Assembly (NCBI GenBank): GCA_021844355.1
Contig: JAKBTP010000050.1
Location: 1-20,337, forward strand
Source of the DNA: a bacterium
Lineage (GTDB): Bacteria; Chloroflexota; Dormibacteria; Aeolococcales; Bog-877
DNA length: 20,337 bases
Reading direction: 5' to 3'
Made by a program: the position numbers and the translations under genes. The notes beneath the pieces are model-generated. The model did not search any database. It was not told where the DNA came from and worked only from the letters and a program-made list of their open reading frames with translations. Positions 7,078-14,889 of the stretch are shown here, one piece after another. Positions within the stretch are counted from its first letter, which is position 1. Every line of letters begins with the position of its first letter.

Positions 7078-8508
7078 TCAGGCGGCCCGGGACGCAGCCA
7101 GCTGCAGCGCCGCGAAGAGGCGCTCAACATCCTCCTGGGTGGTCCGCAGGCCCCCGACGGTGGCCCGCAGGAGGAACCTCCCATCCGGGGCGGCGTGCGA
7201 GATGAAGGCCTCGCCGGAGTCGTTCACCAGCCGCATCACCTCCCGGTTGTGGGCCTCCAGCCCGGGCTCGTCGGCGGCGCCTTCCGGATGGTGACGGAAG
7301 CAGACGGTGGCCAGCGGAACCGGCGCCATCACCTCCCACCCCTCGCCGGCTTCGAGCTGGCGGCGCAGCCAGTCGGCCATCTGAAGGTGGGAGCGGAGCA
7401 ACCGCTGCAGCCCCGAACGGCCGAAATAGCGCATCACCATCCAGAGCTTGAGGGCCCGCTGCCGACGTCCGAGGGCGACCCCGAAGTCCATCAGGTTGCG
7501 CGATCCCAGGCCGGAGTGGCCGCCCGACTCCGGCGTCTCAAGGTAGGCCGGGACCAGGGAGAAGGCCTGCCGGATGGCCTCGGGGTGGGGGGTGAACAGG
7601 ACCGAGCAGTCCACCGGGGTGAAGAGCCACTTGTGGGGGTTGACGACCAGGGAGTCGGCCCGGTCGGCCCCGTCCAGGACCCAGCGGCGCTCGGGAAGGA
7701 TGGCGGCCACGCCCCCGTGCGCGGCGTCCACGTGGAGCCAGAGGTGGTGCCGGGACGCAACCTCGGCGATGGCCGGGATGGGGTCCACGCTGGTGGTGGC
7801 GGTGGTGCCGGCGGTGGCGACCACGGCGCAGGGAACGAGGCCGGCCCCGAGGTCCCCGACCACCGCCCGCTCAAGCTCGCTGGGGATCATCCGAAACTCC
7901 GGGTCGCAGGCCACCGGGCGGTACCCCTGACGGCCCATCCCCAGTGCCACCACCGCCTTCTCCACCGAGGAGTGGGCCTGGGTCGACCCGTACACCCGGA
8001 GGGGGCCCAGACCGCTGAGCCCCCGCTCCCTGGCCTCGGGCGCCGCCCGGTGGCGAGCCGCTCCCAGAGCCACCATGGTGGAGGTGGAGGCTGTGTCGTT
8101 GATGTGGCCATCGAACCTCCCGGGCAGCCCGACCAGCTCCGCCAGCCAGCGGCAGGTGAGGTACTCCAGCTCGGTGGCCGCCGGGGCGGTCCGCCAGAGC
8201 ATGGCGTTGGCGTTGACCCCGGCGGCGAGGAGCTCGCCCAGGATCCCGGCGGCCGCCGAGGTGCTGTTGAAATAGGCGAAGAAGCGGGGGTGGTTCCAGT
8301 GGGTCGAGGCGGGCAGCAGGATCGTCTCGATGTCCTGCAGGATGGCTCCCAGCTCCTCCCCCTCCTCGGGGGGCGAAGGCGCCAGCCGCGCCAGGACGTC
8401 GCCAGGGGCCACCGGCGGGAGGGGAGGGATCCCGTCCAGCCCCTCCAGGTAGCGGGCGACCAGCTCCACCGCCTTCTGGCCGTATCGGCGGAACTCGGCG
8501 GGGCCCAT
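7078..8508 (-). CDS. Group II PLP-dependent amino acid decarboxylase
   Basis: A 476-residue fold-type I decarboxylase of the aromatic amino acid/tyrosine/glutamate group. Visible landmarks: FFAYFNSTSA (76-85), INDTASTSTM (136-145), the PLP-stacking His179 in STQAHSSVEKA, Asp261 in HVDAAHGG, and the Schiff-base Lys293 in NPHKWLF. LGRRQRALKLW (346-356) is the family's C-domain block. When aligned on that block, the catalytic-loop Tyr of animal DOPA decarboxylase is Leu339 here (SRNLMDF). The ATG at 8508 places the protein start where the family starts. A GTG at 8556 overlapping the upstream stop as GTGA is an alternative that adds 16 residues. The frame stays open far upstream, but that part is antisense-like noise over the next gene. 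The substrate is unknown. Confidence 0.88.
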   Translation of the reverse strand: MGPAEFRRYGQKAVELVARYLEGLDGIPPLPPVAPGDVLARLAPSPPEEGEELGAILQDIETILLPASTHWNHPRFFAYFNSTSAAAGILGELLAAGVNANAMLWRTAPAATELEYLTCRWLAELVGLPGRFDGHINDTASTSTMVALGAARHRAAPEARERGLSGLGPLRVYGSTQAHSSVEKAVVALGMGRQGYRPVACDPEFRMIPSELERAVVGDLGAGLVPCAVVATAGTTATTSVDPIPAIAEVASRHHLWLHVDAAHGGVAAILPERRWVLDGADRADSLVVNPHKWLFTPVDCSVLFTPHPEAIRQAFSLVPAYLETPESGGHSGLGSRNLMDFGVALGRRQRALKLWMVMRYFGRSGLQRLLRSHLQMADWLRRQLEAGEGWEVMAPVPLATVCFRHHPEGAADEPGLEAHNREVMRLVNDSGEAFISHAAPDGRFLLRATVGGLRTTQEDVERLFAALQLAASRAA

Positions 8509-8552
8509 GTCCCCATCCCGGGCGCCGGCCCCCGAGTCTCCAGCGGGAACGT

Positions 8553-9365
8553 TCACCCGGCGGCCGCGACCAGCCGACGGGCTCTGAACTCGGCGCAGAT
8601 CCGAGCGGCATGGCTCTCCGAGCCCAGTGGGATGACGTGGAGACGGAGATCGGGGCGGGAGCCCAGCTCGCCAGCGATCTCCACCGCCACCTCGGCTCCC
8701 TCGCCCTCGGCGATCCGCTGCGCGTAGGAATCGGGGACCGGGCAGTCCGGAAGGGCCCGGCGGACGAACTGGAGGCTCCGGGCCGAGCGGATCACCCCCA
8801 CGCTGGCGAAGACCATGACCGTGGGAGCCAGGACTCCGGCCAGGTCTGCCAGGAAATCGTCGAAGGCAGCCAGGTCGAACACCATCTGCGTCTGGACGAA
8901 GTCGACCCCGGCGGCCGCCTTGCGCTCCAGGAGGCGCAGCTCGCGCCGGCGGTCGGCGAACGGGTTCACCACAGATCCACGCAGCAGCCGCTGGGGGGCG
9001 ACCCAGCCGGGGATCGCCGCCAGCGCCTCGGCCACCGTGGGCGATCCTGCGGCGCGCTCCGCCCCCGGGTCGCCTCGGACGACCAGGACACCCGCCGCCC
9101 CCAGCGCCGCCGCCCCCATCACCTGCTGCTGGAGGCCGAGTCGGGTGCGGTCGCGGAGAGAGAGGTGGACCACCGCGGCCAGCCCCCGCTCCCGGCACGG
9201 GCCCACCGCCGCCAGCGGAGAGAGCCGGGGCCGGGCGGTGTGGTTGTCGGTGAGGCCCACCAGGGTGACGCAGCCGGCCAGCTGATCCGCGGCCCGTTGC
9301 ACCCTGGCGAGGTCGGCTCGCCGGGGCATGGCCAGCTCGGCCGAACACAAAGGGGTGGAGATCAC
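8553..9365 (-). CDS. Methylenetetrahydrofolate reductase-family protein
   Basis: A 270-residue flavoprotein-type TIM barrel of the MetF/MTHFR family, which reduces 5,10-methylene-THF to 5-methyl-THF for methionine synthesis. Recognisable positions relative to E. coli MetF: Glu10 in CSAEL (catalytic Glu28), His67 in VVHLS, Asp99 in VVRGDP (Asp120) and Gln160 in TQMVFD (Gln183). The overall length is slightly short (296 in E. coli). The GTG start at 9365 is needed to keep the Glu10 block. A GGAGGT lies just upstream, and a TATAGT hexamer nine bases before the start could be a -10. It is immediately followed by the PLP decarboxylase on the same strand. No metH or other folate genes are near, so a dedicated rather than housekeeping role is possible. 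I leave the symbol blank for that reason. Confidence 0.82.
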   Translation of the reverse strand: MISTPLCSAELAMPRRADLARVQRAADQLAGCVTLVGLTDNHTARPRLSPLAAVGPCRERGLAAVVHLSLRDRTRLGLQQQVMGAAALGAAGVLVVRGDPGAERAAGSPTVAEALAAIPGWVAPQRLLRGSVVNPFADRRRELRLLERKAAAGVDFVQTQMVFDLAAFDDFLADLAGVLAPTVMVFASVGVIRSARSLQFVRRALPDCPVPDSYAQRIAEGEGAEVAVEIAGELGSRPDLRLHVIPLGSESHAARICAEFRARRLVAAAG

Positions 9366-9374
9366 AACACCTCC

Positions 9375-9406
9375 ACTATATTTGGCCCGGCATGGCGAAA
9401 ATTTTC
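9375..9406. promoter_or_regulatory. AT-rich divergent control segment with a GAAAATTTTC palindrome
   Basis: Between the MTHFR-family gene (minus) and the ABC operon (plus) lies a short AT-rich island. It holds TATAGT on the minus strand (9375-9380), a -10-like hexamer nine bases before the GTG of the MTHFR-type gene. It also holds GAAAATTTTC (9397-9406), a perfect 10-base palindrome. No -35 is clear and no plus-strand -10 is convincing. It is the likely promoter region for at least the minus-strand pair. Confidence 0.35.
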
Positions 9407-9509
9407 ATCCTATTGGGCGATGGCGTCCGCTTCCCAGCGGCTCCACACTGGGGGGTGGCCGAGGTGCCCCCTCCGGACCCCTCCTCCGGCATCCTCCCCC
9501 TGGTCCTTG

Positions 9510-10274
9510 ATGTCTGACTTCGCCACCGCCTCCTCCCCCCACCGGGCGGGCGGATCCGCCCCGGCGGTCGGCGAGGTCCCGGTCCTGGAGGTGCGGCACC
9601 TCGGCCGGTCGCTGCGCCTCGGGTCCGAGGAGCTGGAGATCCTTCAGGACATCAGCTTCGCCATTCCCCCCGGGGAGTTCGTCACCCTGATGGGCCCCTC
9701 AGGAAGTGGCAAGAGCACCCTTCTGGGCTGCATCACCGGGCTGGACAACCCCAGCCGGGGCCAGGTGCTGCTCAACGGGGTGGACGTCTCCAAGATGCGC
9801 GAGTCGCAGCTGGCGGGGATCCGCAACCGCACAGTGGGGATGGTGTTCCAGGCCTTCAACCTCATCCCCACCCTGACCGCGCGGGAGAACGTGGAGGTGC
9901 CACTGTACGCCGGCCGCTGGCGGGGCTCGCCGTCGGCGAGGGCGGTCGAATTGCTCGGCCTGGTGGGGCTCTCCCACCGGCTGGAGCACCGACCGAGCCA
10001 GCTCTCCGGCGGGGAGCAGCAACGGGTGGCGATCGCCAGGGCCCTGGCCACCGAGCCGCCCCTCGTGGTGGCCGACGAGCCCACGGGCAACCTCGCCGCG
10101 GCCCAGGGAAAGGAGATCCTGGAGCTGCTCTGGGACCTGCGCCAGCGGATGGGCACCACCTTCGTCATCGCCACGCATGACTCCAACATCGCCGGCTATG
10201 CCACGCGGATGCTGCAGATCTCGGACGGGCAGCTGGTTGGGGACCACCCGGGCCCGCGCGCGAGCGCCCGGTGA
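9510..10274 (+). CDS. ABC transporter ATP-binding protein (MacB/LolD type)
   Basis: A 254-residue cytoplasmic ATPase that powers the FtsX-type permease encoded next. Walker A GPSGSGKST (62-70), Q-loop Gln114, signature LSGGEQQRVAIARAL (165-179), Walker B VVADEPTGN with Glu190, and switch His223 are all visible. The LAGIRNRTVGMVFQAFNLIPTLTARENV stretch is typical of the MacB/LolD/FtsE group. The D-loop reads NLAAAQG where the family has NLDSxxG, so the D-loop Asp is replaced by Ala. The start is uncertain. ATG 9510 has no good ribosome site; an in-frame ATG at 9420 would add 30 residues of doubtful quality. Homology starts around residue 24. Confidence 0.92.
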   Translation: MSDFATASSPHRAGGSAPAVGEVPVLEVRHLGRSLRLGSEELEILQDISFAIPPGEFVTLMGPSGSGKSTLLGCITGLDNPSRGQVLLNGVDVSKMRESQLAGIRNRTVGMVFQAFNLIPTLTARENVEVPLYAGRWRGSPSARAVELLGLVGLSHRLEHRPSQLSGGEQQRVAIARALATEPPLVVADEPTGNLAAAQGKEILELLWDLRQRMGTTFVIATHDSNIAGYATRMLQISDGQLVGDHPGPRASAR

Positions 10275-13009
10275 AGGCCGGGCTCTACCTCCGCTACACC
10301 ACCCGCTCCCTCACCCGAGGGGGCCGCCGGACGGTCCTGGCGGCGTTCTGCGTAGGAGTCGGGGTCATGGCCATCGTGGGGTTGCAGATGGCCGCCTCGA
10401 TGGTGAACAGCTCGCTGACCGCCAACGTCCGCCAGGCCAACGGGGGTGACGTGTCGGTGGTCTCGGTGGCCGTCCCCTTCCCGCAGTCTGAGCTCCGGAC
10501 GTTCCAGCAGCTGCAGAGCTCGGGGAGGATCACGGGATTCACCGCGGTGCGGGAGTACTCCTCGACGCTGATCCGCCCCGGCGGCCAGGGGGTGTCCACG
10601 ACGGTGGACGCGGTGGATCCCTCCACCTTCCCCCTGGTGGGCACGGTCGCCCTGCGCCCGGGCGCCGAGGGCACTTTCCGACAGCTGATCTCGCGCCCCG
10701 GGACGATGGTGCTCTCCTCCACCGTCGAGAGCCTGCTGGGCGCCAAGGTTGGGAGCAAGGTCCGGGTCAACCTCGCGCGGGCCAAGGGGCCAGTGTACTG
10801 GCGGGTGGGAGGCATCGCTCAGGGCTCCCTCCCGGCGGGGATGGGCCAGGACCTCGTGGTGTCCAACGCCACCCTCAGCGCCGCCGTCTCGGGATCGGCC
10901 CTGGTCGACTACGGCGAGGTCTACCTGACCACCGCCAGTTCGAAGGCCGCCTCCCGGGTGGCGCAGCAGCTGACCGACCAGCTGCCGCTCGCCACCGTCT
11001 CCACCGTCCAGCAGGCGCTCAACTCCGACAGGAAGGCGAGCTCGCAGCTGACCCAGTTCCTCTCCATCGCCGGGCTGGCGGCCCTCCTCATCGGCGGCAT
11101 CGGAATCGTCAACACCATGCAGGTGAGCCTGGCCCGGAGGCGGCTGGAGATCGCCATGCTCAAGACCACCGGATACCGGCGGCGGGACCTCTACCTGCTG
11201 TTCGGACTCGAGGCAGTGATGCTGGGGCTGGTGGGCGGGGTGGGCGGCGCGGCGGTGGGGATCGGCCTCTCTGACGGGGTCCGCGCCCTGCTCGAGGGAG
11301 TTGCCAACGTGGTCATCAACTTCGCCATCAGCTGGGAGATCGTCCTCGCCGGGGTGGCTATCGGCGTGGCCACCACCTGCATCTTCGCCCTCCTGCCGAT
11401 CGTGAGACTGAGCCGGGTGCGCCCGGCCGCGGTCCTCCGGGACACGCCCGCGGAGGTCACCGCCGGCGTCTTGGGCTCGAGCGCCCTCCTCCTGGCGGTG
11501 GTGGCGGTGCTGTTCTGGCTCTTGGCCTCGGCGATCCTGGGTTCGGCGGTCCTCGCCCTGATCCTGGTGATCGGCACCGGAGTGGCCCTCGCCATCCTCA
11601 CCCTCGTCTTCAGCCAGGCGCTCCGGCTGATCGGCCACCTTCCGGTGCCGGAACGCTTCACCACGGCGCACGTCCTGCTGGTCACCCTCGCCCTCCTGGC
11701 CTCGGTGGGGATCACCACGGTGGCCAGCCTGCGGGCGGTGGGGGCGCTCCTCATCCTGGCATCCCTCCTGGGATACGTGGTGGTGGTGCTGCCGCGTCCG
11801 GCCAAGGCGGTGGTGCGCATGGCGCTGCGCAACTCGGAGCGCACGAGAACCCGCACCGCGGCCACCTCGGTGGCGCTTTTCGTGGGGGTCTTCGCGGTGG
11901 GCCTCATCCTCATCCTGGGCACCGACATCCGCAACGACCTCGACAGCATCATCACCCAGTCCACCTCCTACAACGTGATCGCCGTGGCTCCAGGGCAGAG
12001 CGCCACCCGCCTGGTCCGGGCGGCCAAGAGCCTGGGAAGCACCTCCGAGCTCTCCACCTCCGCGGCCATCTCGTCGCCGGTGGCGATCAACGGCCGGCCG
12101 CTCGCCGAGGTGGTCCGGAGCCTCAGCCGCAGCGACCGCTCCGAGTTGGCCTTCCTCACCAGCGGAGTCCAGGGGTTCTCGGTGTCCTCGGGATCGGTGC
12201 CGGACGTGACCATCAAGAAGGGGCGCCAGCTGCGGCCGTCGGACGCCGCCTCGGGCGGGGTCCTGGTCAGCAACGCCCTGGCACGGTCGCCGTTCGACCT
12301 CAAGGTGGGCGACACCATCACCTCCATCGACCCTCTCGCACCCCGCGCCACCCCCGTCACCCTCCGGGTGGTAGGGCTCTACAGCGCCACCTCCGCCGGC
12401 AGCAAGAGGGGCATCTCCATCTCCACCACCGTGGCCCCGATCCTGGCCACCCGGCAGACCGCCAGCGCCATCGCCGGGGGCAACCTGGAGCAGGTCCTGG
12501 AGCTGAAGTTCCCCCCCAAGCTGGCGGACGCGGCCGCCACCAAGCTGCGCAGCGCCGACCCTGGGGCTCAGGTGATCAGCCTCGCCGACTTCACCCTGAT
12601 CATCGACCAGTTCCTCAACAACGCCATCCTCTTCCTCACCGCCATCGCCTCTCTGGCCCTCCTGGCCGGGATCGTGATCATCGCCAACTCCGTGGCCCTG
12701 GCCCTGCTGGAGAGGCGGCGAGAGATAGGGATCCTGAAGGCCGTGGGACAGGGACGCGGAGCTGTCCTGGGCCAGGTCCTCACCGAGACCGCCGCCGTGG
12801 CGGGGCTGGGGGCCGCGGGAGGGATGGTGGCGATCGCCCTCGTGCTCCTGCCACTGCAGCGGCTGGTGATCAAGATCAACCTGGGCATCCCGACCCCGCT
12901 CGCCCTGGCGCTGGTGGTGGGCGCGATCGTGGTGGCGGTGGTGACCGCGGCGCTCGTCGCCTGGGGACCCGTCAGGGTGCGTCCGCTCGAGGTGCTTCGC
13001 TACGAGTGA
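10271..13009 (+). CDS. FtsX/MacB-type ABC transporter permease, two FtsX domains
   Basis: A 912-residue integral membrane partner of the preceding ATPase. Two FtsX units are visible, each ending in the cytoplasmic-helix motif: SLARRRLEIAMLKTTGY (286-302) and ALLERRREIGILKAVGQ (810-826). Helices are at about 20-40, 265-285, 308-333, 355-378, 400-446 (two), 465-508 (two), 531-551, 784-812, 838-862 and 876-898. That gives about 12 helices, with extracytoplasmic domains near 41-264 and 552-783. This layout matches non-canonical MacB-like systems that move lipids, peptides or drugs, or transmit force, rather than a classical importer. The GTG start overlaps the ATPase stop as GTGA. No substrate-binding protein or outer-membrane partner is encoded nearby. 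The substrate is unknown. Confidence 0.9.
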   Translation: MKAGLYLRYTTRSLTRGGRRTVLAAFCVGVGVMAIVGLQMAASMVNSSLTANVRQANGGDVSVVSVAVPFPQSELRTFQQLQSSGRITGFTAVREYSSTLIRPGGQGVSTTVDAVDPSTFPLVGTVALRPGAEGTFRQLISRPGTMVLSSTVESLLGAKVGSKVRVNLARAKGPVYWRVGGIAQGSLPAGMGQDLVVSNATLSAAVSGSALVDYGEVYLTTASSKAASRVAQQLTDQLPLATVSTVQQALNSDRKASSQLTQFLSIAGLAALLIGGIGIVNTMQVSLARRRLEIAMLKTTGYRRRDLYLLFGLEAVMLGLVGGVGGAAVGIGLSDGVRALLEGVANVVINFAISWEIVLAGVAIGVATTCIFALLPIVRLSRVRPAAVLRDTPAEVTAGVLGSSALLLAVVAVLFWLLASAILGSAVLALILVIGTGVALAILTLVFSQALRLIGHLPVPERFTTAHVLLVTLALLASVGITTVASLRAVGALLILASLLGYVVVVLPRPAKAVVRMALRNSERTRTRTAATSVALFVGVFAVGLILILGTDIRNDLDSIITQSTSYNVIAVAPGQSATRLVRAAKSLGSTSELSTSAAISSPVAINGRPLAEVVRSLSRSDRSELAFLTSGVQGFSVSSGSVPDVTIKKGRQLRPSDAASGGVLVSNALARSPFDLKVGDTITSIDPLAPRATPVTLRVVGLYSATSAGSKRGISISTTVAPILATRQTASAIAGGNLEQVLELKFPPKLADAAATKLRSADPGAQVISLADFTLIIDQFLNNAILFLTAIASLALLAGIVIIANSVALALLERRREIGILKAVGQGRGAVLGQVLTETAAVAGLGAAGGMVAIALVLLPLQRLVIKINLGIPTPLALALVVGAIVVAVVTAALVAWGPVRVRPLEVLRYE

Positions 13010-13670
13010 GGAGCTCGCCCTCGAGACTGCCCGGGCGGCGCTCCTCGGTGCCTACGGGCGGCTGGCCGAGTTCCTCGACTACTCCGACCCGCTGGCTCCC
13101 ACCGGGTGCCGCGGCTGGACCGCGGGTGACCTCTGGTTCCACCTCTTCCTGGACGCCCAGCGGGCCCTGATCGGGCTGGCGACCCCGGCCGACTCGCCCC
13201 CCGACCGCGACTTCGTCACCTACTGGCGGGGGTGGTCGTCCTCCGATCCGGATGCCGTGGAGCACGCCAACTTCGTGCGCCGGGTGTCGGCGGCAATAGG
13301 GGGGCGGGAGGCGGGCCACTGGTGGCGGGGAACCAGCCAGGCGGTGCTCAGGGCGGCGGCCGCCACACCGGCCGGGGCAGTTCTGGCCACCCAGGGTCAC
13401 CTGCTCCGGCTGCCCGACCTCCTGGGCACCCTGGCGGTGGAGGCGACGGTGCACCACCTAGACCTCCTGGTGGGAACCGAGGGCCCGGGACCCGGGGCCC
13501 TGGCGCTGACGGTCTCCCGTCGCACCCTGGATGGCCTTCTGGGCGCCCCATGCCCCTGCGACTGGGACGACCGGACCTACCTCAAGAAGGGGACCGGGCG
13601 GGAGGAGCTCACGGCGGAGGAGCGGAGCCGGCTTGGCCCGCTCGGAGCTCTGATCCCCCTCTTCAGCTGA
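13002..13670 (+). CDS. DinB/mycothiol-dependent maleylpyruvate isomerase-like protein, apparent ACG start
   Basis: The frame gives about 222 residues of the DinB-like/MDMPI superfamily, a four-helix metal-binding fold often tied to low-molecular-weight thiol chemistry. Counting from 13002, the N-terminal family motif is TGCRGWTAGDLWFHL (34-48, His47). A second motif, EATVHHLDLLVG (147-158), supplies further metal-ligand candidates. The frame has no ATG, GTG or TTG between its upstream stop (12942-12944) and 13257, although the N-terminal motif is clearly coded there. The best start is ACG at 13002, with GAGGTG seven bases upstream, inside the permease 3' end. The fallback GTG at 13257 would give only 137 residues and lose the first motif. 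A true ACG start, a point mutation or a sequencing error are all possible. The function is not known beyond the fold. Confidence 0.7.
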   Translation, partial: TSEELALETARAALLGAYGRLAEFLDYSDPLAPTGCRGWTAGDLWFHLFLDAQRALIGLATPADSPPDRDFVTYWRGWSSSDPDAVEHANFVRRVSAAIGGREAGHWWRGTSQAVLRAAAATPAGAVLATQGHLLRLPDLLGTLAVEATVHHLDLLVGTEGPGPGALALTVSRRTLDGLLGAPCPCDWDDRTYLKKGTGREELTAEERSRLGPLGALIPLFS

Positions 13671-13688
13671 GGGGTCCCGGAGGAGGAC

Positions 13689-13707
13689 CGGACCGGCGCC
13701 GGGTCCG
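13689..13707. terminator. GC hairpin between convergent genes, possible terminator
   Basis: CGGACC (13689-13694) pairs perfectly with GGTCCG (13702-13707) around a 7-base loop. It sits in the short gap where the ABC operon and the GNAT operon converge. There is no T-run, so support is only position and symmetry. Confidence 0.3.
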
Positions 13708-13757
13708 CGACGCCAGCCGCCCCCGGCCCCTCCAGAGCCAGCCGGGATGCGGAGACT

Positions 13758-14411
13758 TCAGCCAGGCTCGACGCGGGCGGTCCCCGCTTCTCCCGGGAGC
13801 CGGCGCATGATCCGGAAGTGAGGGGCCCCGGGGCTCCTCACCTCGTCCACGATCTCGAAGCCGCGGCGCTGGTAGAAGGCGACGTCCTCGGCGGTCACCG
13901 TGTCCAAAGTGGCGGGAAGGCGCTCCGCGTCGCAGCGCCGAAGGACCGGCTGAAGCACCGCGGTGCCCAGCCCCCGGCCCTGGAGATCCGGCTCGGTCCC
14001 CAGGGCAGCGAGGTACCAGGTGGGCTCTCGGGGATGGCGACGGTGGACCTCCAGATTGACCCAGAGGGCCGCGAGGAGCCGGGTGCGCAGGGCGAGCCCG
14101 ATCCTCAGGTTGAGGCCGAGCTGGCGCCAGAGGTGGGGCCTTGCCCCACGCCGCGGAATCCCCATGGGCAGCCAGAGGGCCGCTGAGGAGAGGTCGTCGG
14201 TGACCCACCCCTCCCCCGCGTCCTTGAGCGCCATCACGTTGAGGCGGTACCAGCGCTCCAGCCGCCGCTCCCGGCCACGCGGCGAGGGGAACAGCCACTC
14301 CGTGGTGGGATCGCTGGCGAAGGCCCGCGCCAGCATGGCCCCCACCTGGGGGACGTCGCCGTCGCGCAGCTCCCGCACCCGTGGGGATCGGTGGGCCGCG
14401 GTGGCGGTCAC
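13758..14411 (-). CDS. GNAT-family N-acetyltransferase
   Basis: A 217-residue cytoplasmic acetyltransferase using acetyl-CoA. The acetyl-CoA pyrophosphate loop is QGRGLGT (144-150) after the beta-4 strand TWYLAALGTEPDL. The C-terminal VAFYQRRGFEIVDE block (177-190) is the usual motif B region of GNAT enzymes. The fold covers most of the protein, so it is not truncated. The GTG start at 14411 lies 28 bases after the DUF3618 gene stop, so it is probably the last gene of that three-gene run. No clear ribosome site is seen. The substrate cannot be told from the sequence. Confidence 0.85.
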   Translation of the reverse strand: MTATAAHRSPRVRELRDGDVPQVGAMLARAFASDPTTEWLFPSPRGRERRLERWYRLNVMALKDAGEGWVTDDLSSAALWLPMGIPRRGARPHLWRQLGLNLRIGLALRTRLLAALWVNLEVHRRHPREPTWYLAALGTEPDLQGRGLGTAVLQPVLRRCDAERLPATLDTVTAEDVAFYQRRGFEIVDEVRSPGAPHFRIMRRLPGEAGTARVEPG

Positions 14412-14439
14412 CGATGCGGGGCCCGCGGTCCGGGCGCCG

Positions 14440-14889
14440 TCAGCCGCCTTCGTCGCGCCGGCCCGCCCAGCGCTCGGCGGCGGCGTTCAGCACCACGGGA
14501 GCCGCCATCCTGCCCAGGCGCAGCCCCGCCTTCTGCCAGAGCGGCTGGCTCCGGTGCCCCCGCTCCGACCCGGCGGCGACCTTCAACCCGCCCTTGCTCG
14601 CGGCTTCGGCGAGCAGCTCCTCCAGCCGTCGGCGCCACTCCTCGGGCATCGCCGCTATCCAGTCCTGCTCGGGCTCTTCTGCGTGGTGCCGCCGACGGCG
14701 CGCCCACACCGCCACCCCCACCACCAGGATCGCCACCCCCGCCGCGGCGATCCGCGGCCCATCCCGGCGGAGGCGGTAGCGTGGATCGAGGTCGCGGCGA
14801 AGCCGCTCCTCCAGCCGGTCCAGGGTCCCCTCCAGCCGCTGGCGGGTCGCGACTACCTGTGCGTGCGCCTGGTCTGTAGCCGCGCCCAC
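14440..14889 (-). CDS. DUF3618-type membrane protein
   Basis: A 149-residue protein. Its N-terminal segment VVATRQRLEGTLDRLEERL (12-30) matches the short DUF3618 repeat helix (ATRxxLxxTLDxLxxKL). One membrane helix follows at about 47-63 (IAAAGVAILVVGVAVWA), then a basic stop-transfer run (RRRRHH) and a soluble tail of about 80 residues. The GTG start at 14889 has AGGAGG seven bases upstream, inside the 3' end of the Holin-X gene, which it overlaps by 37 bases. DUF3618 and Holin-X proteins often sit together in high-GC Gram-positives and are thought to be envelope or stress proteins. The biochemical role is unknown. Confidence 0.8.
   Translation of the reverse strand: MGAATDQAHAQVVATRQRLEGTLDRLEERLRRDLDPRYRLRRDGPRIAAAGVAILVVGVAVWARRRRHHAEEPEQDWIAAMPEEWRRRLEELLAEAASKGGLKVAAGSERGHRSQPLWQKAGLRLGRMAAPVVLNAAAERWAGRRDEGG

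Noticed and set aside
8509..9348. Upstream extension of the decarboxylase to a 756-residue protein
   Set aside because: The extra part is out of frame with the MTHFR-family gene and is Gly/Arg/Pro-rich noise. The family start matches the ATG at 8508.
8610..9509. Upstream extension of the ABC ATPase to 554 residues
   Set aside because: The extension is antisense to the MTHFR-family gene and shows no domain; ABC homology starts after 9510.
10196..11671. Minus-strand open frame of 491 codons inside the permease gene
   Set aside because: Low-complexity Arg/Gly/His/Asp-rich product without motifs; the plus-strand permease explains the codon bias.
13007..13300. GTG at 13006-13008 overlapping the permease stop as start of the next gene
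   Set aside because: It fits the GTGA pattern but leads into the wrong frame, with a Ser/Arg/Pro-rich product. The conserved protein lies in the frame of ACG 13002.
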